Source: Clostridiales bacterium (GTDB lineage Bacteria; Bacillota; Clostridia; Lachnospirales; Anaerotignaceae). Taken from it: a stretch of 13,316 bases of DNA. The number at the start of each line of letters is the position of its first letter. Position 1 is the first letter of the stretch. Made by a program: the position numbers and the translations under genes. The notes below the pieces were generated by a model. The model had not been told where the DNA came from. It saw only the letters and a list, made by a program, of their open reading frames with translations, and ran no database searches. The stretch lies in NCBI GenBank assembly GCA_019423725.1, contig JAHZAW010000047.1:11539-24854 (forward strand). The letters run 5' to 3'. Positions 6,246 through 13,293 of this stretch are shown piece after piece.

Positions 6246-6395
6246 CAAATCATATTAAAAAATTGTTAAAGTTATTACTTCTTATAGCAATATTATATAG
6301 TAAGTTATTGAAATTGTCTAGAGAATATACTGTGATATGGTCAAGATTATGAAAAAAAATTAAATATTAGAGCATTTTTGACCAATATTTTTGTG

Positions 6396-6451
6396 TTGAT
6401 AGGTTTTTTTGTCTAAGGTATAATTATTCTGAAACAGACCATGCAGTCTGT
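6396..6451 (+). promoter_or_regulatory. Promoter and candidate operator of the TetR-activase operon
   Basis: TTGATA (6396-6401) and a perfect TATAAT (6419-6424) are separated by an ideal 17 bases. Starting about 3 bases after the expected transcription start, ACAGAC (6434-6439) and GTCTGT (6446-6451) form a perfect 6+6+6 inverted repeat. This is the classical position for an autorepressing TetR operator. Confidence 0.65.
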
Positions 6452-6483
6452 GGGGCTCATATAATAAAAGGAGTCCTTATTTA

Positions 6484-6498
6484 ATGTTAGGAGTCTGA
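6484..6498 (+). CDS. Possible 4-codon leader peptide (MLGV) before the TetR gene
   Basis: A strong AAAAGGAG site (6466-6473) stands 10 bases before an ATG at 6484. That ATG opens a frame of only four codons ending in TGA at 6496-6498. The TGA shares its last base with the TetR ATG (TGATG), a classic coupling arrangement. The heptamer AGGAGTC occurs both in this RBS and again inside the mini-frame, where it can serve the TetR start. It may be a real leader or the footprint of a small duplication. Confidence 0.35.
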   Translation: MLGV

Positions 6499-7115
6499 TG
6501 CTTATGAACTCCAGAGATAAGGTCTTGAGGTCGGTCTTTGATTTGATGATCTCAAGGGGCGATGACGGGCTGTCCGTCAACGATATGCTCAGGGAACTTA
6601 ATATGACCAAGGGCGGATTTTACTATTATTTTAAAAGCCGTGACCAGCTGATGTGTGAGATAGTGAGGGGCTGTATGATGGATATGATAATAAGGCCTCT
6701 GGAGGACGCCGTAAAAACAGATGACGGAAGCCTCCCTGTCAGGGACACGCTGAGAATGTACTACTGTCTTCTTCCCAAGAAAGAAGATGAGTCCGCTGAA
6801 AGATGTAATGTACGGAATTATTTTTTTCTGCTTTTTGAGATGCTTGAAAAATATCCGGAACTCAGAAACCTGTACAGAGAATATTATATGAAGCATATGA
6901 TGGCTCTGAGGGATACGGTGGACAGAGGAATAAGACAGAATGGGGTTATAAAATGCGCCGACGCTTACGGCTGCGCTGAAATGATGATGTCAGCAAGAAG
7001 CGGCATACTGGCGCTTAATATAATATATGGAGATACAGATCTAAAAATAAGACTTGAAAGATCATTTGATACGATCTGGAATGAGATTACTTGCAGAGGT
7101 GGAATAAATGAATGA
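6498..7115 (+). CDS. TetR/AcrR family transcriptional regulator
   Basis: The 205-residue protein has a TetR N-terminal helix-turn-helix: RDKVLRSVFDLMISRGDDGL (6-25) leads into the HTH with DMLRELNMTKGGFYYYFKSR (29-48), whose second helix (MTKGGFYYYF) is the typical recognition helix. The C-terminal ligand-binding region (about 60-205) has no recognisable ligand class. The start could be 6498 or the ATG at 6504. AGGAG at 6489-6493 is 4 bases from the first and 10 from the second, and coupling to the upstream mini-frame favours 6498. Its last 8 bases overlap the 1412-residue activase gene, so the two are one operon. It very likely regulates that operon through the inverted repeat at 6434-6451. 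Confidence 0.92.
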   Translation: MLMNSRDKVLRSVFDLMISRGDDGLSVNDMLRELNMTKGGFYYYFKSRDQLMCEIVRGCMMDMIIRPLEDAVKTDDGSLPVRDTLRMYYCLLPKKEDESAERCNVRNYFFLLFEMLEKYPELRNLYREYYMKHMMALRDTVDRGIRQNGVIKCADAYGCAEMMMSARSGILALNIIYGDTDLKIRLERSFDTIWNEITCRGGINE

Positions 7116-10100
7116 TTTGCTAAGAATAGGAATCGATATAGGTTCAACTACCGTAAAGGTGGTCGTTATAAACGACAAAAATGAAATGCTTTTCAGCAGA
7201 TATGAAAGACATTATTCAGAAATACTCGATACGGTAAAGAAACTTGCATCAGAGGCCTATGAAGAAATAGGGGAGAGCAGAGTATCTGCTATGATAACAG
7301 GAAGCGGCGGTGTTGCCCTTTCTGAGGCTGTCGGCATACCCTTCATACAGGAGGTAGTTGCTACTGCCAACGCCATTGAATGTGTCATCCCTCAGACAGA
7401 TGTTGCCATAGAGCTTGGCGGAGAGGATGCGAAGATAATTTATTTTGAGGGCGGAAACGCCGAGGAAAGAATGAACGGTATATGTGCCGGAGGTACAGGC
7501 TCATTCATCGACCAGATGGCCAGCCTCCTTCAGACCGATGCCGGAGGACTTAACGAACTTGCTAAAAACCATAAGATAATTTACCCCATAGCTTCAAGAT
7601 GCGGTGTTTTTGCTAAGACCGACATCCAGCCCCTTATAAATGAGGGTGCGGCTAAGGAGGACCTGGCAGCGTCCATTTTCCAGGCCGTTGTAAACCAGAC
7701 CATAAGCGGACTTGCCTGCGGAAAACCCATCAGAGGGCATGTGGCATTTTTGGGAGGACCGCTCCATTTCCTCTCAGAGCTTAGAAAAAGATTTATCGAG
7801 ACTTTGAAACTTACGGACGAAACAGCCATACTTCCGGAAAATTCACATCTTTTTGCGGCATTTGGCTCAGCAGTATCTGCTGATGAGAAGGACGCTAAGC
7901 CTTTTTCAGAAATGATAGACAATATCGGCAAAAACAATGTGCTTGCCGTTGAGATAGCCAGACTTTCACCCCTTTTCAAAAATGAGGAGGAGTATAAGGA
8001 GTTCAGGGAAAGACATGATAAGGCGTCAGTTCCTAAAAGAGAGCTTTCCGAGTACAGAGGAAATGCCTTCCTTGGCATAGACGCCGGCTCCACGACCACA
8101 AAGCTTGCCCTTGTAGCTGAGGACGGAGCACTTCTTTACTCATATTACGCAAGCAATGAAGGAAGCCCCCTTAAGGTCGTAATAAAATCATTGAATGAAC
8201 TCTATGACATAATGCCTGAAGGCGTTGAGATAAAGTATTCATGCGTTACTGGATACGGCGAAGGACTTATCAAAGAGGCCCTTATGGTGGATCTGGGATA
8301 CATAGAGACCGTTGCCCATTATAAAGCTGCGGCATTTTTCAAGCCTGACGTTGACTTCATACTTGATATCGGCGGACAGGATATGAAATGTATAAGGATC
8401 AAGGATGGTGTTATCGAGAGCGTCCTCCTTAATGAGGCCTGTTCATCGGGCTGCGGCTCATTCATCGAGACATTTGCTAAGTCCCTTAACTTCAGTGTCC
8501 AGGACTTTGCAAAGGAAGCTCTTTTTGCTGAAAATCCCATCGACCTTGGTTCAAGATGTACAGTATTCATGAACTCCAGGGTAAAACAGGCCCAGAAGGA
8601 AGGAGCAAAGGTAAGTGACATATCCGCCGGCCTTGCATATAGTGTTATTAAAAACGCCCTTCTTAAGGTCATAAAAATATCTGACCCCAAGGCCCTTGGA
8701 AAGAGCATAGTCGTACAGGGCGGAACATTCTACAATGACGCTGTACTTAAAAGTTTCGAGCTCATTTCCGAAAGAGAGGCCGTAAGACCTGATATCGCCG
8801 GAATAATGGGAGCATTCGGAGCCGGAATAATAGCAAGGAATAAATATTCAGAGGGCAAAAAGACTACTCTCATCGGCAGAGAGGCCATGAATAACCTGGA
8901 GATAAAGACCAGCCTTGTAAGATGCGGAGGCTGTACGAATAACTGTCTCCTTACGATAAATAATTTCTCCGGCGGAAGAAGGTTCATCACCGGAAACAGA
9001 TGCGAAAAGGGACTTGGAAAGGAAAAGGCATCAGCCGATGTTCCAAACCTCTTTGATTATAAATACCACAGACTTTTTGATTATGTGCCCTTAAGTGAGA
9101 AGGAAGCAAAGAGGGGAGTAATAGGAATACCCAGAGTTCTCAATATGTACGAGGACTACCCCTTCTGGTTCACTTTCTTCACTGAGCTTGGATTCTCGGT
9201 AAAACTTTCACCCAGATCATCCAAGAAGGTGTATGAGGAAGGTATGGAATCCATACCCAGTGAATCCGTATGCTACCCGGCAAAACTTGCCCATGGCCAT
9301 ATAATGAATCTCATAAATGATGGAGTAAAGAGGATATTCTATCCCGGAGTACCCTATGAGAGAAAGGACATAATGGCGGCTGACAATAACTATAACTGCC
9401 CCATCGTAGCGTCCTACACAGAAAACATCAAAAACAATGTGGAAGAACTTAGGACAGAGCATATCGAATTTATCAATCCATTCCTTTCACTGGCCGACAG
9501 AGACGTGGTAAAGAAGAGGATGTTTGAGGAGCTCTCAAAATACGGTGTTACAAAAAATGAGGTAAACGCCGCCGTTGATAAGGGCTGGGAAGAATGGACT
9601 GCCTTCAGGAACGACATGCATAAAAAGGGAGAAGAGACCCTTAAATATATAGAAGAACACAATATGACAGGTATAGTCCTTGCGGGAAGACCCTACCATA
9701 CTGACCCCGAAGTAAACCACGGCATACCTGAGCTCATAACCAGTTTCAATATGGCAGTGCTCACAGAGGACTCAGTGGCACACTTAGGCCATGTGGAAAG
9801 ACCCCTTGTGGTAAGGGACCAGTGGGCATACCATTCAAGACTTTATGAGGCAGCAGCCTTTGTAAAGACCAGGGAGGACCTGGAGCTCATCCAGCTCAAC
9901 TCCTTTGGCTGCGGACTTGATGCCGTTACCACCGATGAGGTAAGGGACATACTCAATGCCGCCGGAAAGATATATACTACCCTTAAGATAGATGAGGTAA
10001 GCACCCTTGGAGCGGCAAGGATAAGGATACGTTCACTCATTGCTGCCATTGAGGATAGGAAGGAAAAACATATAGTTCCTAAGAAGGGCGACGCTTCATT

Positions 10101-11346
10101 AAAGAGAGTGATATTCACCAAGGAAATGAAGAAAAATTATACCGTTATATGTCCACAGATGGCACCTCTGCACTTTGACGTGCTGGAAGCAGCCATGAAG
10201 GCCTGCGGATTCAATATCGTTATGATGCCCGCCGCTGACCCGGGAAGTATAGATTACGGTCTTAAATATGTAAATAACGATGCCTGCTATCCTGCCCTTA
10301 TAGTTGTTGGACAGATGATGAAGGCTCTTAAATCAGGAAAATACGACCTGAATAAAACGGCTCTCCTCATCACCCAGACAGGAGGCGGCTGCCGAGCTAC
10401 TAACTATATAGGATTCATAAGGAAAGCCCTTAAAAACGCCGGAATGGAACAGATACCCGTTGTATCCATAAGCGCCCAGGGACTTGAGAAGAACCCCGGA
10501 CTTAAGTTCACGCCTAAGCTCCTTAATCATATGGTCCAGGCATTCGTTTATGGAGACCTGTTTATGAGGGTGCTCTATAGAACAAGGCCCTATGAGGCTG
10601 TGGAAGGTTCAGCCAATGCCCTTTATAATAAATGGAATGAAAAGGTCAAAAATGATATAGCCAAGGCTGACCTTGCGACATTTAAAAAGAACATTAAAAA
10701 TATAGTAAAAGAGTTTGACGAGCTGGAATTGCTTGATATAATTAAGCCAAGGGTAGGTGTTGTCGGAGAGATCCTTGTAAAATATCATCCCCTTGCCAAT
10801 AATGATATAGTCGGACTTCTTGAAAAAGAGGGAGCTGAAGCCGTTGTTCCGGATATACTTGGATTCGGTCATTACAGCGCTTATAACTCCGTCCAGAAGG
10901 AGAAATATCTCGGCGGTTCGTCAAAGGCAAGAAGATTTTCTGATATTGCCATCAAGGCTCTGGAATTTTATCAGAAACCGATGATAGATGCCCTTAAGGA
11001 AAGCAAGCGTTTTGACGCTCCGGTAAGCATCGAGAAGCTTGGAGAGTACGCTGAACCCATCGTATCCCTCTGCAACCAGACAGGAGAAGGCTGGTTCCTT
11101 ACGGGAGAAATGATGGAGCTCATTCATACGGGTGTAAATAACATCGTATGTACCCAGCCCTTTGGCTGTCTTCCTAACCATGTCGTAGGAAAGGGTGTCA
11201 TAAAGGAGATCAGGAGAAGATATCCCCTTGCCAACATCGTGGCAGTCGACTATGACCCGGGAGCCAGCGAGGTAAACCAGCTCAACCGTATCAGGCTTAT
11301 GCTTGCCAGTGCCAATAAAAACCTTGAAAAAGCAGCGGCAAAATAA
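7108..11346 (+). CDS. Giant 2-hydroxyacyl-CoA dehydratase activase fusion protein (BcrAD/BadFG x2, DUF2229, HgdB-like)
   Basis: This 1412-residue protein belongs to the clostridial acyl-CoA dehydratase activase-related family. Two ASKHA ATPase activase domains come first: domain 1 (5-255) with GIDIGSTT (8-15), C126 and C165; domain 2 (321-575) with GIDAGSTT (323-330), GGQDMK (422-427), C445 and C484. In HgdC-type activases two equivalent cysteines per subunit hold a bridging [4Fe-4S] cluster that is fired by ATP hydrolysis. A linker has C606, C609, C613 and C632. Then follow a DUF2229/HgdB-like half (about 668-985; C722, C764, C935) and a second HgdB-like half (about 1010-1400; C1060, C1095, C1354). 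It probably passes low-potential electrons to an internal cluster site; the substrate is unknown. A GAGGTGG site 5 bases upstream and the 8-bp overlap with the TetR gene fix the start. No separate dehydratase gene is in view. Confidence 0.92.
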   Translation: MNDLLRIGIDIGSTTVKVVVINDKNEMLFSRYERHYSEILDTVKKLASEAYEEIGESRVSAMITGSGGVALSEAVGIPFIQEVVATANAIECVIPQTDVAIELGGEDAKIIYFEGGNAEERMNGICAGGTGSFIDQMASLLQTDAGGLNELAKNHKIIYPIASRCGVFAKTDIQPLINEGAAKEDLAASIFQAVVNQTISGLACGKPIRGHVAFLGGPLHFLSELRKRFIETLKLTDETAILPENSHLFAAFGSAVSADEKDAKPFSEMIDNIGKNNVLAVEIARLSPLFKNEEEYKEFRERHDKASVPKRELSEYRGNAFLGIDAGSTTTKLALVAEDGALLYSYYASNEGSPLKVVIKSLNELYDIMPEGVEIKYSCVTGYGEGLIKEALMVDLGYIETVAHYKAAAFFKPDVDFILDIGGQDMKCIRIKDGVIESVLLNEACSSGCGSFIETFAKSLNFSVQDFAKEALFAENPIDLGSRCTVFMNSRVKQAQKEGAKVSDISAGLAYSVIKNALLKVIKISDPKALGKSIVVQGGTFYNDAVLKSFELISEREAVRPDIAGIMGAFGAGIIARNKYSEGKKTTLIGREAMNNLEIKTSLVRCGGCTNNCLLTINNFSGGRRFITGNRCEKGLGKEKASADVPNLFDYKYHRLFDYVPLSEKEAKRGVIGIPRVLNMYEDYPFWFTFFTELGFSVKLSPRSSKKVYEEGMESIPSESVCYPAKLAHGHIMNLINDGVKRIFYPGVPYERKDIMAADNNYNCPIVASYTENIKNNVEELRTEHIEFINPFLSLADRDVVKKRMFEELSKYGVTKNEVNAAVDKGWEEWTAFRNDMHKKGEETLKYIEEHNMTGIVLAGRPYHTDPEVNHGIPELITSFNMAVLTEDSVAHLGHVERPLVVRDQWAYHSRLYEAAAFVKTREDLELIQLNSFGCGLDAVTTDEVRDILNAAGKIYTTLKIDEVSTLGAARIRIRSLIAAIEDRKEKHIVPKKGDASLKRVIFTKEMKKNYTVICPQMAPLHFDVLEAAMKACGFNIVMMPAADPGSIDYGLKYVNNDACYPALIVVGQMMKALKSGKYDLNKTALLITQTGGGCRATNYIGFIRKALKNAGMEQIPVVSISAQGLEKNPGLKFTPKLLNHMVQAFVYGDLFMRVLYRTRPYEAVEGSANALYNKWNEKVKNDIAKADLATFKKNIKNIVKEFDELELLDIIKPRVGVVGEILVKYHPLANNDIVGLLEKEGAEAVVPDILGFGHYSAYNSVQKEKYLGGSSKARRFSDIAIKALEFYQKPMIDALKESKRFDAPVSIEKLGEYAEPIVSLCNQTGEGWFLTGEMMELIHTGVNNIVCTQPFGCLPNHVVGKGVIKEIRRRYPLANIVAVDYDPGASEVNQLNRIRLMLASANKNLEKAAAK

Positions 11347-11390
11347 ATTCTTAAGAATTATTAAAAATTCGGTATGATTTATGCAATATG

Positions 11391-11420
11391 TGGTAGAATA
11401 AGTCTAACAAACCGGAGGAG
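11391..11420 (+). promoter_or_regulatory. Extended -10 promoter and RBS of the SHOCT-like gene
   Basis: TGGTAGAAT at 11391-11399 fits an extended -10 element; no good -35 is seen at the matching distance. GGAGGAG at 11414-11420 stands 8 bases before the ATG at 11429. No convincing terminator separates this from the activase gene, so read-through is possible. Confidence 0.4.
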
Positions 11421-11428
11421 TTGATATT

Positions 11429-12022
11429 ATGAAAGAAGAAAGACTGGCAATACTTAGAATGCTTGAAAACGGGACTATATCTGTTGAAGAGGCTGAAAGA
11501 CTTTTAAATGCCGTTAAAGAGACCGGCGAGAGAAAAGATCTGTCAGAAAGCTTGAACAATATCTTTTCAAAGACCGGTGTAGTTCTTGAAAGCCTTGGAA
11601 AGAAAGCGGGAACAGTGGCAAAGACTGTAGGCGAAAAGGCCGAAGAAGCCAAACCCGAAATTATAAAGGCAGCAAAGACCGTAAAGGATATGGTCGGTGA
11701 AACTGCTGATTCCATCAAAGAGGACATCAAAAAGAGAAGGGCAGAAAGTGCCGAAAGCGAAGTTTATGAGGCTGAATTTAAGGAAAAAACGGAAGAAGAT
11801 ACAAGTACTGATGAAGCTAAGGCTGAAAGTACAGTTGACAAGGCTGTCCATGCCGAGGATTTTAATGAGGAGCTCCGTGAGGCCGAATATAACAAAATGA
11901 TGAACCAGATGGGTGGAGAAGATGCAGACGGTGGAGATGCCGTTGAGGAAGATTCTTTTATGAAAGCCCAGAAGGAATGGGAAGAAATGAAAAATACTGA
12001 GGACAACGGAGAAGTGAAATGA
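11429..12022 (+). CDS. SHOCT-like domain protein, acidic and helical, coupled to signal peptidase
   Basis: The first 30 residues (ERLAILRMLENGTISVEEAE at 4-23) match the SHOCT-like domain found at the N-terminus of YvlB/LiaX-type proteins, a short helical oligomerisation module. The remaining 165 residues are low-complexity. A lysine-rich amphipathic helix (about 53-104, with recurring KAG/KTV/EKA units) is followed by a strongly acidic tail (about 105-197) rich in E, D and S/T. There is no signal peptide or membrane helix, so it should be cytoplasmic, perhaps membrane-associated through the amphipathic helix. Its stop overlaps the signal peptidase start by 4 bases (ATGA), and the peptidase RBS lies inside this gene, so the two products are made together. 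Function unknown; a role as partner or stress sensor at the membrane is inference. Confidence 0.75.
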   Translation: MKEERLAILRMLENGTISVEEAERLLNAVKETGERKDLSESLNNIFSKTGVVLESLGKKAGTVAKTVGEKAEEAKPEIIKAAKTVKDMVGETADSIKEDIKKRRAESAESEVYEAEFKEKTEEDTSTDEAKAESTVDKAVHAEDFNEELREAEYNKMMNQMGGEDADGGDAVEEDSFMKAQKEWEEMKNTEDNGEVK

Positions 12023-12546
12023 CGGAAAAAGCAAAGCAGGAAATCGTAAGCTGGGTAAAGACCATAATCCTGGCTGTGGCCATAGCGCTTTTCATCAACT
12101 TTTGTGTGATAGTAAATGCTGATGTGCCTACGGGTTCCATGGAAAATACGATAATGGCCGGCGACAGGGTAATCGCCCTGAGGCTGAGCTATATGTTTGG
12201 CAGTCCCGAAAGAGGCGATGTTGCCATATTTAAGTATCCTGACGCTCCCGAGGGAGAGACGATACTTTATGTAAAAAGAGTTATAGGGCTCCCCGGAGAG
12301 ACCGTTGAGGTAAAGGACGGGGAAGTCTACATAGACGGGGAAGTACTGGAAGAAGATTATATCAAGGAAACTACCATAGGTGACTTTGGCCCCTATGAGG
12401 TGCCTGAGGGCTGTTACTTTATGATGGGTGACAACCGAAACAATTCCCTTGACTCCAGGTTCTGGGAAAACAAATTCGTTGAAGAAGACGATATGCTCGG
12501 AAAAGTACTTTTCAAATATTATAAAAAACCCGCCATTGTCAGATGA
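12019..12546 (+). CDS. lepB: Type I signal peptidase
   Basis: The 175-residue enzyme cleaves signal peptides from exported proteins at the outer face of the membrane. It has the Gram-positive single-anchor form: one transmembrane helix (about 13-33), then the catalytic domain outside the cell. Catalytic S40 lies in PTGSMENTI, catalytic K86 in YVKRVIGLPGE (84-94), and the conserved GDNRNNSLDSR motif is at 137-147. All hallmark boxes are intact, and the length is close to the typical 170-190 residues. It is coupled to the SHOCT-like gene by a 4-base overlap, with GGAG at 12008-12011. Its last 8 bases overlap the convergent cyclase-family gene. No plus-strand terminator follows directly. Confidence 0.96.
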   Translation: MTEKAKQEIVSWVKTIILAVAIALFINFCVIVNADVPTGSMENTIMAGDRVIALRLSYMFGSPERGDVAIFKYPDAPEGETILYVKRVIGLPGETVEVKDGEVYIDGEVLEEDYIKETTIGDFGPYEVPEGCYFMMGDNRNNSLDSRFWENKFVEEDDMLGKVLFKYYKKPAIVR

Positions 12547-12558
12547 GTTCAATGGCGG
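12523..12558 (-). terminator. Intrinsic terminator of the cyclase-family gene, inside lepB
   Basis: CCGCCATTG (12530-12538) and CAATGGCGG (12550-12558) form a perfect 9-bp stem with an 11-base loop that holds both convergent stop codons. On the minus strand the stem is followed by G and six T residues (complement of 12523-12528). On the plus strand no T-tract follows, so it acts for the minus-strand gene only. Confidence 0.85.
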
Positions 12559-13159
12559 CTCTGGCCGGGGCGGCTTCCGCTCCGGTTATTTTTATGGGGA
12601 AACAGTAGAGAGTATATATACCTGGAGATACTTTAGACAGGTCTATGTTTTCAAGTATAGGTATGCCTGCCTTAAGCAGGGCAAGATGTACGGGAAATTT
12701 TTCTCCATCTTCCCTGTCAGGGCTTAAGGAGTCTATGCCGACGAGCTTTACCTTTTTAGATACAAGTAAACTTGCGGCCTCACCGGTAAGAAATGAGTCC
12801 CTTTCCAAGGGTGTTTTGCCGTCAAAGGCTGACCAGGGTGTTTTAAAGAGGACTATCATGCCTTCGTCTATATCTTCTATCCGGCCTATGGTCTCAGAAG
12901 TTATCTCATACCCATCACATTCTATGACAATGGCCCTTCCGCAAAGATCATCCAGGGAATAGGTGTCAATGGTCCTTCCTCCCTTTAAAAAATGGGCAGG
13001 AGAGTCTATATGGGTGCCGGTATGGGTGCCAAGGGACAGGGCAGTAACGGTGCATATATCTCCGTTTTCAGTGCTGCATATTTTCTCAGCGGAAAATATA
13101 GGGTCTCCCGGGTAGACATAAATATCCTTTTCCAGTTTTCTTGTTATGTCTATAAGCAT
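12539..13159 (-). CDS. Cyclase family protein (kynurenine formamidase-like metal hydrolase)
   Basis: This 206-residue protein belongs to the cyclase family, which includes bacterial kynurenine formamidase and isatin hydrolase. The signature HTGTHIDSPAHF is at 46-57, giving candidate divalent-metal ligands H46, H50, D52 and H56. YPGDP (16-20) near the N-terminus is also typical. Further candidate active-site residues are H158 and E170. It should hydrolyse an amide or lactam-like bond, but the substrate cannot be told, and no tryptophan-degradation genes are nearby. No signal peptide is seen. An AAAAGGAG site lies upstream of the ATG, with TATACT (complement of 13175-13180) as a possible -10 but no clear -35. 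The gene is convergent with lepB, with an 8-bp overlap, and diverges from the gene starting at 13294. Confidence 0.92.
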   Translation of the reverse strand: MLIDITRKLEKDIYVYPGDPIFSAEKICSTENGDICTVTALSLGTHTGTHIDSPAHFLKGGRTIDTYSLDDLCGRAIVIECDGYEITSETIGRIEDIDEGMIVLFKTPWSAFDGKTPLERDSFLTGEAASLLVSKKVKLVGIDSLSPDREDGEKFPVHLALLKAGIPILENIDLSKVSPGIYTLYCFPIKITGAEAAPARAAIELI

Positions 13160-13207
13160 AAAAAGTCTCCTTTTAGTATAAAATATATGATTGGAAGCAA
13201 AAATGGT

Positions 13208-13285
13208 TTGTAATATTCTGTATCTTGGTTTATAATATAGTGTAACGTTTTAAACGGACTCTAAACTGTTTTCAATATAAGGAGG
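13208..13285 (+). promoter_or_regulatory. Promoter, small palindrome and RBS of the gene leaving on the right
   Basis: TTGTAA (13208-13213) and TATAAT (13231-13236) are 17 bases apart. A perfect 11-base palindrome CGTTT-T-AAACG (13246-13256) sits just after the expected transcription start. AAGGAGG at 13279-13285 lies 8 bases before the ATG at 13294. Confidence 0.6.
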
Positions 13286-13293
13286 AATCCATA

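Noticed and set aside
6268..6310. Repeated AAGTTATT octamers in the regulator spacer
   Set aside because: The unit is short and AT-rich with only two copies, expected by chance in this composition.
7108..11346. A complete 2-hydroxyacyl-CoA dehydratase fermentation operon
   Set aside because: No separate dehydratase subunits, CoA-transferase, acyl-CoA dehydrogenase or electron-transfer flavoproteins are in the window, so a defined fermentation pathway cannot be claimed.
11346..11359. Perfect 14-base palindrome AATTCTTAAGAATT after the activase stop
   Set aside because: It is AT-rich with no loop and no T-tract, so it is too weak for a terminator and plausible by chance in AT-rich spacer DNA.
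11764..12552. 262-codon minus-strand frame across the SHOCT-like and lepB genes
   Set aside because: It runs against two well-supported coupled genes, shows no family motif and has a composition expected of antisense translation.
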